From positions 1 through 5,150 of the forward strand of contig DLMG01000135.1 of assembly GCA_002479245.1 (NCBI GenBank): a stretch of DNA of 5,150 nucleotides. Reading direction: 5' to 3'. Of the stretch, positions 1 through 4,919 are shown in pieces. Under the pieces are notes generated by a model. It worked only from the letters and a program-made list of their open reading frames with translations. It searched no databases and was not told the DNA's origin. Numbering within the stretch: the first letter of the stretch is position 1; every line of letters begins with the position of its first letter. The translations under genes and the position numbers were made by a program. Origin of the DNA: Verrucomicrobia subdivision 3 bacterium UBA7542. GTDB lineage: Bacteria; Verrucomicrobiota; Verrucomicrobiia; Limisphaerales; UBA11358.

Positions 1-1172
1 TATTTCGTCGCGGCCACCAAATCGTGCTTCGTGAGAATGCGTGATTCTTCCTTGTCCTTGAGGCCGAGTTTTTGATTGATCTTGTAGCGGCCCACGCGGC
101 CCAAATCGTAACGTTTCGGGTCGAAGAACAACCGCTTGAGCAACGCACGCGCATTGGCGGCGGTCGGCGGATCGCCCGGACGCAGGCGGCGGTAAATGTC
201 CTTGAGCGCCTCTTCCTCGTTCTTGGCCGGGTCTTTCTTCAGGCATTTGATCATGATGCCATCGTCGGGCGTGGTGTTCACGACCTTGATTTTGTTCACC
301 CCCAGCTCGGCGATTTGTTTGACCACGGACTTGGAAAGCGGCTCAAAGGCGCGCGCGACCACCAGACCCTTTTCCTGATCCACCGCGTCCTGAATCAAAA
401 CGCAATTCGGCAACTCTTCGAGTTTCTCGGCTTCCTTGACCGTGAGTTCCTCGATTTCGTAAAAGAGCTTGAGGATTTCCTCGTCGGTACCGGTTTTTGT
501 GCCGTCTCTTTTCTTGTCGGCGCCTTTGCCTTCCGCTTCAGCATCGAGAAAACTCAGCGCCCGGAAGAACGTCGTCGTCAAAAATTTCCGGCGGCGTTTC
601 TTGCGGTCAAGATAAACGTAAAGCAAATCACTCGTGTCAAATTGCGCTTCATACCACGAACCGCGGTCGGGAATGACGCGGAAGCTGTGCAGCATTTTCC
701 CGTTCGGATGCTGCGTGGCCTCGAACGCGATGCCCGGCGAACGGTGCAACTGGCTGACAACAACGCGCTCCGCCCCGTTGATGACGAACGTGCCCTGCGG
801 CGTCATCAGCGGCAGTTCGCCCATGAACACCTTTTCTTCCTTGGCGTGTTTGCCTTCCTCCTTGAGCAGGAACGTGACATAAAGCGGCGCGCCGTAGGTC
901 AGGCCTTCGCGCAGGCATTCAAGCCAGTCGAGCTTCGGCTCGCCGATCTCGTAGGAGTCGTATTCCAATACGATCTTTTCGTCATAACTCGTGATGGGAA
1001 ACACTTCGAGGAAGACCGCCTCCAGGCCGATGTGTTTCCGGCGCTTCTTGGGCGCCGCGTCCGCTTGCAGGAATTCCTCGTAGGAATTGGTCTGCAATTC
1101 GATCATGTTCGGCGGCACGACAATCTCTTTGATTTTGCCGAAATTGATTCGTTCAGTGACTTGCGATGGCAT
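1..1172 (-). CDS. rpoB: DNA-directed RNA polymerase subunit beta, N-terminal part (runs off the window edge)
   Basis: RpoB forms one pincer of RNA polymerase and, with beta', the catalytic centre; it is the target of rifampicin. The window holds the first 390 codons of a protein usually well over 1,100 residues; the rest lies beyond base 1. I read the frame directly from the reverse complement. It opens MPSQVTERINFGKIKEIVVP and contains the diagnostic stretch GELPLMTPQGTFVINGAERV, then VVSQLHRSPG (about residues 118-147). This surrounds the N-terminal rifampicin-contact segment. Further on are RLRPGDPPT and, near the edge, YDLGRVGRYKINQKLG, typical of the beta lobes. The ATG at 1172-1170 fits the family N-terminus. 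No good Shine-Dalgarno precedes it, only a weak AGAAAG. A charged segment at about residues 209-229 (DAEAEGKGADKKRDG and on) looks like a small lineage-specific insertion compared with E. coli. It follows rplL after 218 bp, the usual order. Confidence 0.98.
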   Translation of the reverse strand, partial: MPSQVTERINFGKIKEIVVPPNMIELQTNSYEEFLQADAAPKKRRKHIGLEAVFLEVFPITSYDEKIVLEYDSYEIGEPKLDWLECLREGLTYGAPLYVTFLLKEEGKHAKEEKVFMGELPLMTPQGTFVINGAERVVVSQLHRSPGIAFEATQHPNGKMLHSFRVIPDRGSWYEAQFDTSDLLYVYLDRKKRRRKFLTTTFFRALSFLDAEAEGKGADKKRDGTKTGTDEEILKLFYEIEELTVKEAEKLEELPNCVLIQDAVDQEKGLVVARAFEPLSKSVVKQIAELGVNKIKVVNTTPDDGIMIKCLKKDPAKNEEEALKDIYRRLRPGDPPTAANARALLKRLFFDPKRYDLGRVGRYKINQKLGLKDKEESRILTKHDLVAATK

Positions 1173-1231
1173 TTGGACTTTCTGGTTTGGCTGGCAACAG
1201 TGCCCGCCGGCAATTTTCAATCAACGACACA

Positions 1232-1266
1232 AGGCAAGGACGCTGCGTTCAACAGTGAACTTGCCT
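1232..1266 (-). other. Possible RNA hairpin in the rplL-rpoB spacer
   Basis: A 7-bp perfect inverted repeat is visible: AGGCAAG at 1232-1238 and CTTGCCT at 1260-1266. Inside the loop a competing short stem GTTCA/TGAAC (1247-1251 and 1256-1260) overlaps the outer one by a base, so the two could be alternative folds. In E. coli the rplL-rpoB spacer carries an RNase III processing hairpin. This could be an analogue, but that is inference, and a 7-bp stem with a 21-nt loop can arise by chance. Confidence 0.3.
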
Positions 1267-1338
1267 GAACTCTGACCGCTAACGGCGGCCGCTTGTTGCT
1301 GCTGTTTGTAACTAATAAAAGTTTTGTTCCGCCTTGCG

Positions 1339-1374
1339 AAAACCGGGTGGCGGTCCCGCCCCGCGGGACCACCC
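1339..1374 (-). terminator. Hairpin plus short T-run between rplL and rpoB: candidate attenuator
   Basis: In the transcribed orientation a perfect 7-bp stem GGTCCCG/CGGGACC closes a 5-nt loop. It is extended across a 3-nt bulge by GGGT/ACCC, and after GG comes TTTT (plus-strand AAAA at 1339-1342). It lies about 16 bp after the rplL stop, ahead of rpoB. Partial termination between the ribosomal proteins and rpoB/rpoC is known in E. coli and keeps polymerase levels below those of ribosomal proteins. The T-run is only four long and starts two bases after the stem, so I infer a leaky attenuator rather than a full terminator. Confidence 0.55.
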
Positions 1375-1390
1375 CCCCAAAGTTCGCCAG

Positions 1391-1771
1391 TTACTTGACC
1401 TCCACCTTGGCGCCCGCTGCTTCCAGCTTTTTCTTGGCCTCGTCGGCGTCGGCTTTCGGAGCGCCTTCCAGCACAGGTTTGGGCGCACCTTCCACCAGCG
1501 CCTTGGCTTCCGCCAGGCCGAGCCCGGCCTTGACTTCGCGGACGGCCTTGATGGTGGCAATTTTCTTGTCCGCCGGGGCGGACACCAGAATCACATCAAA
1601 CGTGGTCTTCGCTTCCGCCGCCGGGGCGGCAGCACCAGCGGGAGCCGCAGCCACCGCAACCGGTGCCGCGGCAGTCACGCCCCATTTTTCTTCCAGTTTC
1701 TTGACCAGGTCGGCAGCTTCAATGACCGTCAACTTGCTCAATTCTTCCACCAGGTTTCCAATGTCAGCCAT
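1391..1771 (-). CDS. rplL: 50S ribosomal protein L7/L12
   Basis: L7/L12 is the multicopy stalk protein that recruits and stimulates translational GTPases (EF-Tu, EF-G, IF2, RF3). It binds as dimers to the C-terminal helix of L10. The 126 residues show the three family parts. The N-terminal dimerisation and L10-binding region (1-31) is [20 protein letters not shown] and on. A flexible Ala/Pro-rich hinge (32-54) follows. The globular C-terminal domain (55-126) starts [17 protein letters not shown] and includes the factor-binding helices around [16 protein letters not shown]. The length is normal. The ATG at 1771-1769 is preceded by AAGAAAGG with a 4-nt spacer, the only recognisable Shine-Dalgarno in the window. 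It lies 128 bp after rplJ, behind several hairpins, and 218 bp before rpoB. The extra spacer and better ribosome site fit the need for more copies than L10, which is inference. Confidence 0.98.
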   Translation of the reverse strand: MADIGNLVEELSKLTVIEAADLVKKLEEKWGVTAAAPVAVAAAPAGAAAPAAEAKTTFDVILVSAPADKKIATIKAVREVKAGLGLAEAKALVEGAPKPVLEGAPKADADEAKKKLEAAGAKVEVK

Positions 1772-1775
1772 GTTA

Positions 1776-1783
1776 CCTTTCTT
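1776..1783 (-). promoter_or_regulatory. Shine-Dalgarno-like site of rplL
   Basis: AAGAAAGG ends four bases before the rplL ATG. AAGG matches the 5' half of the AAGGAGG consensus. The other starts in this cluster (secE, nusG, rplK, rplA, rplJ, rpoB) have nothing comparable at normal spacing. Confidence 0.5.
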
Positions 1784-1798
1784 ATCGTCTCGTCGTCT

Positions 1799-1812
1799 GC
1801 CGTGGCCACGGC
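1799..1812. repeat. 14-bp perfect palindrome upstream of rplL
   Basis: GCCGTGGCCACGGC is identical to its reverse complement. As RNA it could form a 5-bp stem with a GGCC tetraloop, about 28 nt before the rplL start and just upstream of the ribosome site. As DNA it could be a dimer-binding site. Neither role is demonstrated. Confidence 0.5.
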
Positions 1813-1820
1813 GATTTTGA

Positions 1821-1837
1821 GTTCACGGCCTGTGAAC
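1821..1837 (-). other. Small hairpin in the rplJ-rplL spacer
   Basis: GTTCAC and GTGAAC form a perfect 6-bp inverted repeat around a 5-nt loop. It is the middle one of three palindromic elements in this 128-bp spacer. No T-run follows on either strand, so it is not an intrinsic terminator. Confidence 0.45.
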
Positions 1838-1866
1838 CGACGATTTACTTGTTGTTGTTTGTTTGT

Positions 1867-1891
1867 CCGTCCCGCTGGCCAAAGCGGACGG
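1867..1891 (-). other. GC-rich hairpin just after rplJ
   Basis: Plus-strand CCGTCCCGCT (1867-1876) pairs with AGCGGACGG (1883-1891): 9 bp with one bulged base and a 6-nt loop, beginning 8 bp after the rplJ stop. The downstream RNA is A/C-rich with no U-run, so termination is unlikely. A role in stabilising or processing the mRNA 3' of rplJ is plausible but inferred. Confidence 0.5.
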
Positions 1892-1899
1892 AAATTGTT

Positions 1900-2409
1900 T
1901 CAGCTTTTCTCGGCTTTCGCCTTGACGACGCGCGCGAGTTGCGTCGCGGGCGTGTTGATTAAAACGACCAGTTTCGTTGCCGGCGCGTTCAACAGGCCCA
2001 GCAGGGTGGCGCGCAACACATCCAGGCTCGGCAAATCGGCCAGGGCCACAATCGCCGCCGGTTCCAGGCGCTGGTTGTTCAAATAACCAAACTGCACCTT
2101 CAACCGGTCGAACTCCGCGCCAAAATTTTTCACCACCTTCGCCGCGGACGAAATGTCCTTCTGGCCGGTGACCACGGCGAGCTGGCCGCCGAGCGAGCCG
2201 TTCAATTCGCCGACGCCGGCCTCCTTGGCCGCGATTTGGAAAAGGGAGTTCTTGACGATGTGAATCTCCGCGCCGGCTTTTTGCAGGCGCTTCCGCAGCT
2301 CGGTCATATGGGACACCTTGAGTCCCTTGTAATTCACCACGATGAAGAATGGCGAGCCATTCAACCGCGCGATATATTCCTTCGTTAAAATTTGTTTTTC
2401 AGCACGCAT
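1900..2409 (-). CDS. rplJ: 50S ribosomal protein L10
   Basis: L10 anchors the L7/L12 stalk to 23S rRNA at the GTPase-associated centre. The 169-residue protein is close to the E. coli length (165). It starts MRAEKQILTKEYIARLNGSP and continues FFIVVNYKGLKVSHMTELRK, the typical N-terminal rRNA-binding domain, with IHIVKNSL at about 49-56 as a further family motif. Residues about 130-169 (LDVLRATLLGLLNAPATKLV and on) form the C-terminal part carrying the helix that binds L7/L12 dimers. The ATG at 2409-2407 gives the standard family N-terminus. Only a distant GGAA lies upstream. It starts 19 bp after the rplA stop, so there is no room for a long L10-type autoregulatory leader in the spacer itself; any such element would lie inside rplA. 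Confidence 0.98.
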   Translation of the reverse strand: MRAEKQILTKEYIARLNGSPFFIVVNYKGLKVSHMTELRKRLQKAGAEIHIVKNSLFQIAAKEAGVGELNGSLGGQLAVVTGQKDISSAAKVVKNFGAEFDRLKVQFGYLNNQRLEPAAIVALADLPSLDVLRATLLGLLNAPATKLVVLINTPATQLARVVKAKAEKS

Positions 2410-2428
2410 GATTCAAAATGGTTCCGGG

Positions 2429-3124
2429 TTAATGGGTCGTAAACTCGCGCACATCCAGCCGCACCGGCGGACTCATCGTCGCCGAAAGCGTGCAGGAGTT
2501 GATATAGGTGCCCTTGACACTGTTCGGACGTGCCTTGGCCACGGCTTCAATCACCGCGCGCGCGTTTTCCTCGATCTGATTGGCCGGGAACGACACCTTG
2601 CCGACGGCCACATGAATGTTGCCCGCCTTGTCCACCTTGAACTCGACGCGGCCGGCCTTGACTTCCTTCACCGCCTTGGCGGTATCGTCCGTCACGGTGC
2701 CGGTCTTCGGGTTGGGCATCAGGCCGCGCGGCCCGAGCACCTTGCCGAGCTTGCGCACTTCGGCCATCGCTTCGGGCGTGGCCACCGCCACATCAAAATC
2801 AGCCCAGCCGCCCTGGCATTTGGCAATCATGTCTTCAAAGCCAACGTATTCCGCACCGGCGGCTTTGGCCGCGTCCGCCGCCGCGCCGCTTTTGGCGAAC
2901 ACGAGCACCCGCACGGTCTTGCCGCTGCCGTGCGGAAGCGGGACCGTGCCACGAACCATCTGGTCCGATTGCTTCGGATCCACACCCAGACGGAACGCGA
3001 GGTCAATGGTTTCGTTGAATTTCGCCTTTGGAAATTTCGCGAGGACACCAACGGCATCTTTCAGCGGATAGGTTTTTTTGCCATCCACCACTTCGAGCGC
3101 TTTCTTGTATCGTTTACTGGGCAT
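2429..3124 (-). CDS. rplA: 50S ribosomal protein L1
   Basis: L1 forms the mobile L1 stalk, which helps move deacylated tRNA out of the E site. In several bacteria it also represses its own rplK-rplA mRNA. The 231 residues are full length (E. coli 234). The family signature VLGPRGLMPNPKTGTVT lies at about 129-145, preceded by DFDVAVATPEAM. The N- and C-terminal segments (MPSKRYKKALEVVDG at the start, VKGTYINSCTLSATMSPPV near the end) form domain I, around the inserted domain II. The ATG at 3124-3122 is followed by the expected N-terminus; the upstream sequence is A/C-rich without a Shine-Dalgarno. It is 54 bp downstream of rplK and 19 bp before rplJ, consistent with one transcript. Confidence 0.98.
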   Translation of the reverse strand: MPSKRYKKALEVVDGKKTYPLKDAVGVLAKFPKAKFNETIDLAFRLGVDPKQSDQMVRGTVPLPHGSGKTVRVLVFAKSGAAADAAKAAGAEYVGFEDMIAKCQGGWADFDVAVATPEAMAEVRKLGKVLGPRGLMPNPKTGTVTDDTAKAVKEVKAGRVEFKVDKAGNIHVAVGKVSFPANQIEENARAVIEAVAKARPNSVKGTYINSCTLSATMSPPVRLDVREFTTH

Positions 3125-3145
3125 TTGTTTTGTTGCGGTGCCAGC

Positions 3146-3161
3146 GAATCCTTGAGGACTC
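3146..3161 (-). other. Short hairpin in the rplK-rplA spacer
   Basis: In the transcript GAGTCC and GGATTC can form a 6-bp stem (one G-T pair) closed by a 4-nt loop, about 21 nt before the rplA start. No U-run follows. It could influence L1 translation, but I cannot match it to a known L1-binding site, and a stem this small could be chance. Confidence 0.3.
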
Positions 3162-3178
3162 TCCCGCGGTTGTTATGT

Positions 3179-3604
3179 TTATCCGACGACTTCAATCCCC
3201 ATGCTGCGCGCCGTGCCGGCGATGACCCGGAACGCGGCTTCCTCCGAGGTCGCATTCAAATCCTTCGACTTCATTTTTACGATGTCCAGGACCTGTTTGC
3301 GCGTCACTTTGCCGACTTTTTCCTTGTTCGGCTCCTTGGAACCGGTGGTGATGCCTGCGGCTTTTTTCAACAGAATGGACGCCGGTGGCGATTTGGTGAT
3401 GAACTTGAACGACTTGTCCTGAAAAACGGTGATGACGACGGGGATGATGAGTCCAGCGTCGGCCTTGGTCGCCGCGTTAAATTCCTTGCAGAAGCCCATG
3501 ATGTTGACGCCGTGCTGGCCGAGCGCCGGGCCGACCGGCGGCGCGGGATTGGCCTGGCCCGCCGGGATCTGCAGCTTGATGATGCCTGTGATTTTCTTTG
3601 CCAT
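3179..3604 (-). CDS. rplK: 50S ribosomal protein L11
   Basis: L11 binds the GTPase-associated region of 23S rRNA (the 1070 region in E. coli numbering). It is the partner of thiostrepton-type antibiotics and of RelA signalling. The 141 residues match the family length (E. coli 142). The N-terminal domain (1-72) has the Pro/Gly-rich [19 protein letters not shown] followed by [12 protein letters not shown], which contacts the drug and factors. The C-terminal rRNA-binding domain (about 76-141) includes [20 protein letters not shown] and ends [14 protein letters not shown]. The ATG at 3604-3602 gives the canonical [17 protein letters not shown] start. There is no Shine-Dalgarno. Instead the start lies 11 nt from the foot of a long, regularly interrupted hairpin that fills the nusG-rplK spacer. 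Confidence 0.98.
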   Translation of the reverse strand: MAKKITGIIKLQIPAGQANPAPPVGPALGQHGVNIMGFCKEFNAATKADAGLIIPVVITVFQDKSFKFITKSPPASILLKKAAGITTGSKEPNKEKVGKVTRKQVLDIVKMKSKDLNATSEEAAFRVIAGTARSMGIEVVG

Positions 3605-3615
3605 AAATCGGTAAT

Positions 3616-3690
3616 GGAGTGATGGAGGGTTGGAGAATTGGAGTGTTGGGAAAATCCCATTACTCCATCACTCCACTACTCCAATACTCC
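3616..3690. repeat. Inverted array of 8-bp TGGAGNNN units (ladder hairpin) between nusG and rplK
   Basis: The left arm repeats GGAG exactly every 8 bp (3616, 3624, 3632, 3640) and ends GGG at 3648-3650. After a 5-nt AAAAT loop the right arm repeats CTCC in the same 8-bp register (3663, 3671, 3679, 3687). Folding the arms pairs base i with base 7306-i. This gives five short helices (GGAG/CTCC cores and a terminal GGG/CCC) separated by 2-3-nt mismatched internal loops. The bases between the cores vary, while the cores are constant. It occupies most of the 97-bp spacer from the nusG stop to the rplK start. There is no U-run for termination in the direction of the genes. A second array of the same design lies between the two tRNA genes. 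Confidence 0.85.
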
Positions 3691-3698
3691 GTTTGTTT

Positions 3699-4259
3699 TC
3701 ACGCTTTTTCCACCTGCCAATATTCGAGTTCGACCGGCGTATTGCGGCCGAAAATGTTGACGGTGACTTTCAATTTGCCGCGTTCGGGATCAATTTCCTC
3801 AATCACGCCGCTGAAATTGAGGAACGGCCCGTTGTTGATTTTAATCGTTTCGCCGACTTCAAAATTGACCTTCGGTTTTTCCGTCTCTTCCGACGCGGAA
3901 ATTTGCGCCTTGATGGACTCGACCTCCTCCGTCGGCGTTGGCACGGGCGGTTCGCCACCGACAAAACCAATCACGCCCTGCGTTTCTTTGATGAAATACC
4001 ACGGCTTCTCGATAATCCGGTTGTTTTCATCGAGCAACGCCATGTCCACAAACACGTAGCCCGGCCACAATTTGCGGCTGGACACGGTCTTCTTTTGGTT
4101 GCGCACCTCGACGACCTTTTCCATCGGGACAAGGACTTCCTTGACATAGTCCTGCATCTCGTCGGTCTTGACGCGCTTCTCAATGCTTTCTTTGACCTTC
4201 TGCTCCTGGCCGGAAAGCGTATGGATGACAAACCATTGGCTGCGCATGGTGGTGCTCAC
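3699..4259 (-). CDS. nusG: Transcription termination/antitermination factor NusG
   Basis: NusG binds RNA polymerase through its NGN domain. Through its KOW domain it contacts ribosomal protein S10 or Rho, so it acts in processivity, transcription-translation coupling and termination. The 186 residues (E. coli 181) contain the NGN domain at about 8-102, with WFVIHTLSGQEQKVKESIEK and the RKLWPGYVFVDM core. A Pro/Glu-rich linker (103-130) and the KOW domain (about 133-186: FEVGETIKINNGPFLNFSG and NIFGRNTPVELEYWQVEKA) follow. F170 in NIFGRNTP corresponds to E. coli F165 of the S10/Rho-binding face. I chose GTG at 4259-4257, which overlaps the secE TGA as GTGA and suggests translational coupling. 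The ATG at 4247-4245 (start MRSQWFVIH) is a good alternative. Confidence 0.97.
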   Translation of the reverse strand: MSTTMRSQWFVIHTLSGQEQKVKESIEKRVKTDEMQDYVKEVLVPMEKVVEVRNQKKTVSSRKLWPGYVFVDMALLDENNRIIEKPWYFIKETQGVIGFVGGEPPVPTPTEEVESIKAQISASEETEKPKVNFEVGETIKINNGPFLNFSGVIEEIDPERGKLKVTVNIFGRNTPVELEYWQVEKA

Positions 4260-4513
4260 TTAACGCCGATAAATATAATAAAAAAGATGCGATCCAGCAC
4301 CTCGGTGAATGCGCCCATCAAGGCAATTGAAACCATGATAAGCGCGGTCGAGCCTTTCAGTTCCACCCATGTCGGCCACGAACATTTTTTCAACTCTTCG
4401 CGCGTTTCCTGCACATAGGTGGCCAATTGCCGGATCTGCCCCTGCCACCAAAGGTAGGCAAAGATCGCCCCGACGACGACCGCCCAAATCAAAATTTTTG
4501 TCCAGTCACTCAC
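4256..4513 (-). CDS. secE: Preprotein translocase subunit SecE
   Basis: SecE clamps SecY in the inner-membrane SecYEG channel. The 85-residue protein lies between the one-span form (about 60 residues in Bacillus) and the three-span E. coli form (127). I see two likely membrane segments: about 7-23 (ILIWAVVVGAIFAYLWW) and about 57-82. Between them is the conserved amphipathic stretch VQETREELKKCSWPTWVELK at 34-53, with the diagnostic KKxSWPTxxE pattern. The start is GTG at 4513-4511: an in-frame TGA two codons upstream excludes a longer form, and no Shine-Dalgarno is visible. The stop overlaps the nusG start by 4 bp. The position before nusG is the usual bacterial one, but here tRNA-Ser intervenes after tRNA-Trp. 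Confidence 0.95.
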   Translation of the reverse strand: MSDWTKILIWAVVVGAIFAYLWWQGQIRQLATYVQETREELKKCSWPTWVELKGSTALIMVSIALMGAFTEVLDRIFFIIFIGVK

Positions 4514-4530
4514 AATTCATTCACTCACAA
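4506..4530. repeat. 10-bp direct repeat across the secE start
   Basis: TCACTCACAA occurs at 4506-4515 and again at 4521-4530 (TTGTGAGTGA in the gene sense). The downstream copy contains the secE GTG start. The upstream copy offers an identical GTGAGTGA that would open a three-codon frame ending in TGA. It is seen directly; any role as decoy start or protein site is speculation. Confidence 0.6.
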
Positions 4531-4578
4531 ATTTTTCCGGCTGGCCGGGCCGTAGCTCGGAACTTTTAACCAATCACA

Positions 4579-4647
4579 CCAGCCCGCCTTCGCACTCGCT
4601 ACGGCGCGGCAACCTTCGCCCTCCGCTCCGCTCCGGGCGAAGGCTGG
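4579..4647. repeat. Nested GC-rich palindrome abutting the tRNA-Ser 3' end
   Basis: The inner part is a perfect 9-bp inverted repeat, CCTTCGCCC (4613-4621) and GGGCGAAGG (4635-4643), with a 13-nt loop of repeated TCCGC/TCC. The outer ends are CCAGCC (4579-4584) and GGCTGG (4642-4647); the latter includes the encoded CCA of tRNA-Ser. A second GCCTTCGC copy sits at 4586-4593. There is no T-run, so it is a poor intrinsic terminator. It could be a processing or stabilising hairpin, or a small REP-like dispersed element that settled at a tRNA end. Confidence 0.6.
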
Positions 4648-4734
4648 CGGAGAGGGAGGGATTCGAACCCCCGTCGGGTGTTAACCCGAAGCGGTTTTCA
4701 AGACCGCCGCGATAGACCACTCTGCCACCTCTCC
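4645..4734 (-). tRNA. tRNA-Ser (anticodon UGA)
   Basis: The reverse complement folds as a class II tRNA. The acceptor stem GGAGAGG/CCTCTCC (4734-4728 with 4655-4649) is followed by discriminator G73 and an encoded CCA. The anticodon stem GCGGT/ACCGC encloses the loop CTTGAAA, with anticodon TGA at plus positions 4698-4700. The long variable arm TCGGGT-TAAC-ACCCGA and the TTCGAAT T-loop are characteristic of serine tRNA. It reads UCA and, by wobble, other UCN codons. It lies between tRNA-Trp and secE, where this conserved cluster normally has no second tRNA. Confidence 0.96.
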
Positions 4735-4744
4735 AATGACAGAC

Positions 4745-4826
4745 TGGATTTGTGGATTGATGGATTGTTGGATGAACGATCATCATCCATTCCACCCATC
4801 CATTTATCCAATTATCCAGCAATCCA
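4745..4826. repeat. Inverted array of 8-bp TGGATNNN units between the two tRNA genes
   Basis: TGGAT occurs at 4745, 4753, 4761 and 4769, exactly 8 bp apart. Facing it, ATCCA occurs at 4798, 4806, 4814 and 4822 in the same 8-bp spacing, with a degenerate TTCCA at 4790. At the centre, GGATGA (4770-4775) and TCATCC (4783-4788) can pair. The design is that of the array before rplK, but the unit core is GGAT rather than GGAG. It fills most of the 109-bp gap between tRNA-Trp and tRNA-Ser. Confidence 0.8.
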
Positions 4827-4843
4827 ACCTGTTCCTCACCGGC

Positions 4844-4919
4844 TGGCACGGCAGGAGGGACTTGAACCCCCAACCAACGGTTTTGGAGACCGCTACTCTG
4901 CCAATTGAGCTACTGCCGT
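4844..4919 (-). tRNA. tRNA-Trp (anticodon CCA)
   Basis: The reverse complement gives a 76-nt tRNA. The acceptor ACGGCAG/CTGCCGT is perfectly paired, with discriminator G73 and an encoded CCA at plus 4844-4846. The D stem is GCTC/GAGT. The anticodon stem GCGGT/ACCGT holds the loop CTCCAAA with anticodon CCA (plus 4884-4886). The T arm GGGGG-TTCAAGT-CCCTC completes the fold. It decodes UGG. tRNA-Trp downstream of tuf and upstream of secE is a widely conserved arrangement, which supports the call. Confidence 0.97.

Noticed and set aside
72..1268. Long plus-strand open frame (398 codons) at the left end
   Set aside because: It lies antisense over the rpoB N-terminus, whose minus-strand frame has invariant RNA polymerase motifs. 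The plus-strand translation has no recognisable domain.
1372..1378. Run of seven C after the rplL stop as a frameshift or phase-variation tract
   Set aside because: It lies outside any coding region, and seven bases is too short to suggest phase variation.
2342..3622. Plus-strand open frame of 426 codons
   Set aside because: It is antisense to the end of rplJ, all of rplA and rplK. Long antisense frames are common opposite GC-rich ribosomal genes, and this one shows no family features.
3630..4418. Plus-strand open frame of 262 codons
   Set aside because: It is antisense to nusG and part of secE. Its first residues are simply translated 8-bp repeat.
4560..4585. Possible extended -10 promoter (TGGTTAAAA, minus strand) upstream of secE
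   Set aside because: The -10 match is poor and no -35 is found at 16-18 bp, so it is too weak to list.
3616..4826. CRISPR-like repeats
   Set aside because: The repeat units are only 8 bp with constant short cores and inverted arms. There are no 20-40-bp repeats, spacers or cas genes.
4574..4873. Minus-strand open frame of 99 codons across the tRNA region
   Set aside because: It runs through both tRNA genes and the repeat array, so it is not a protein gene.
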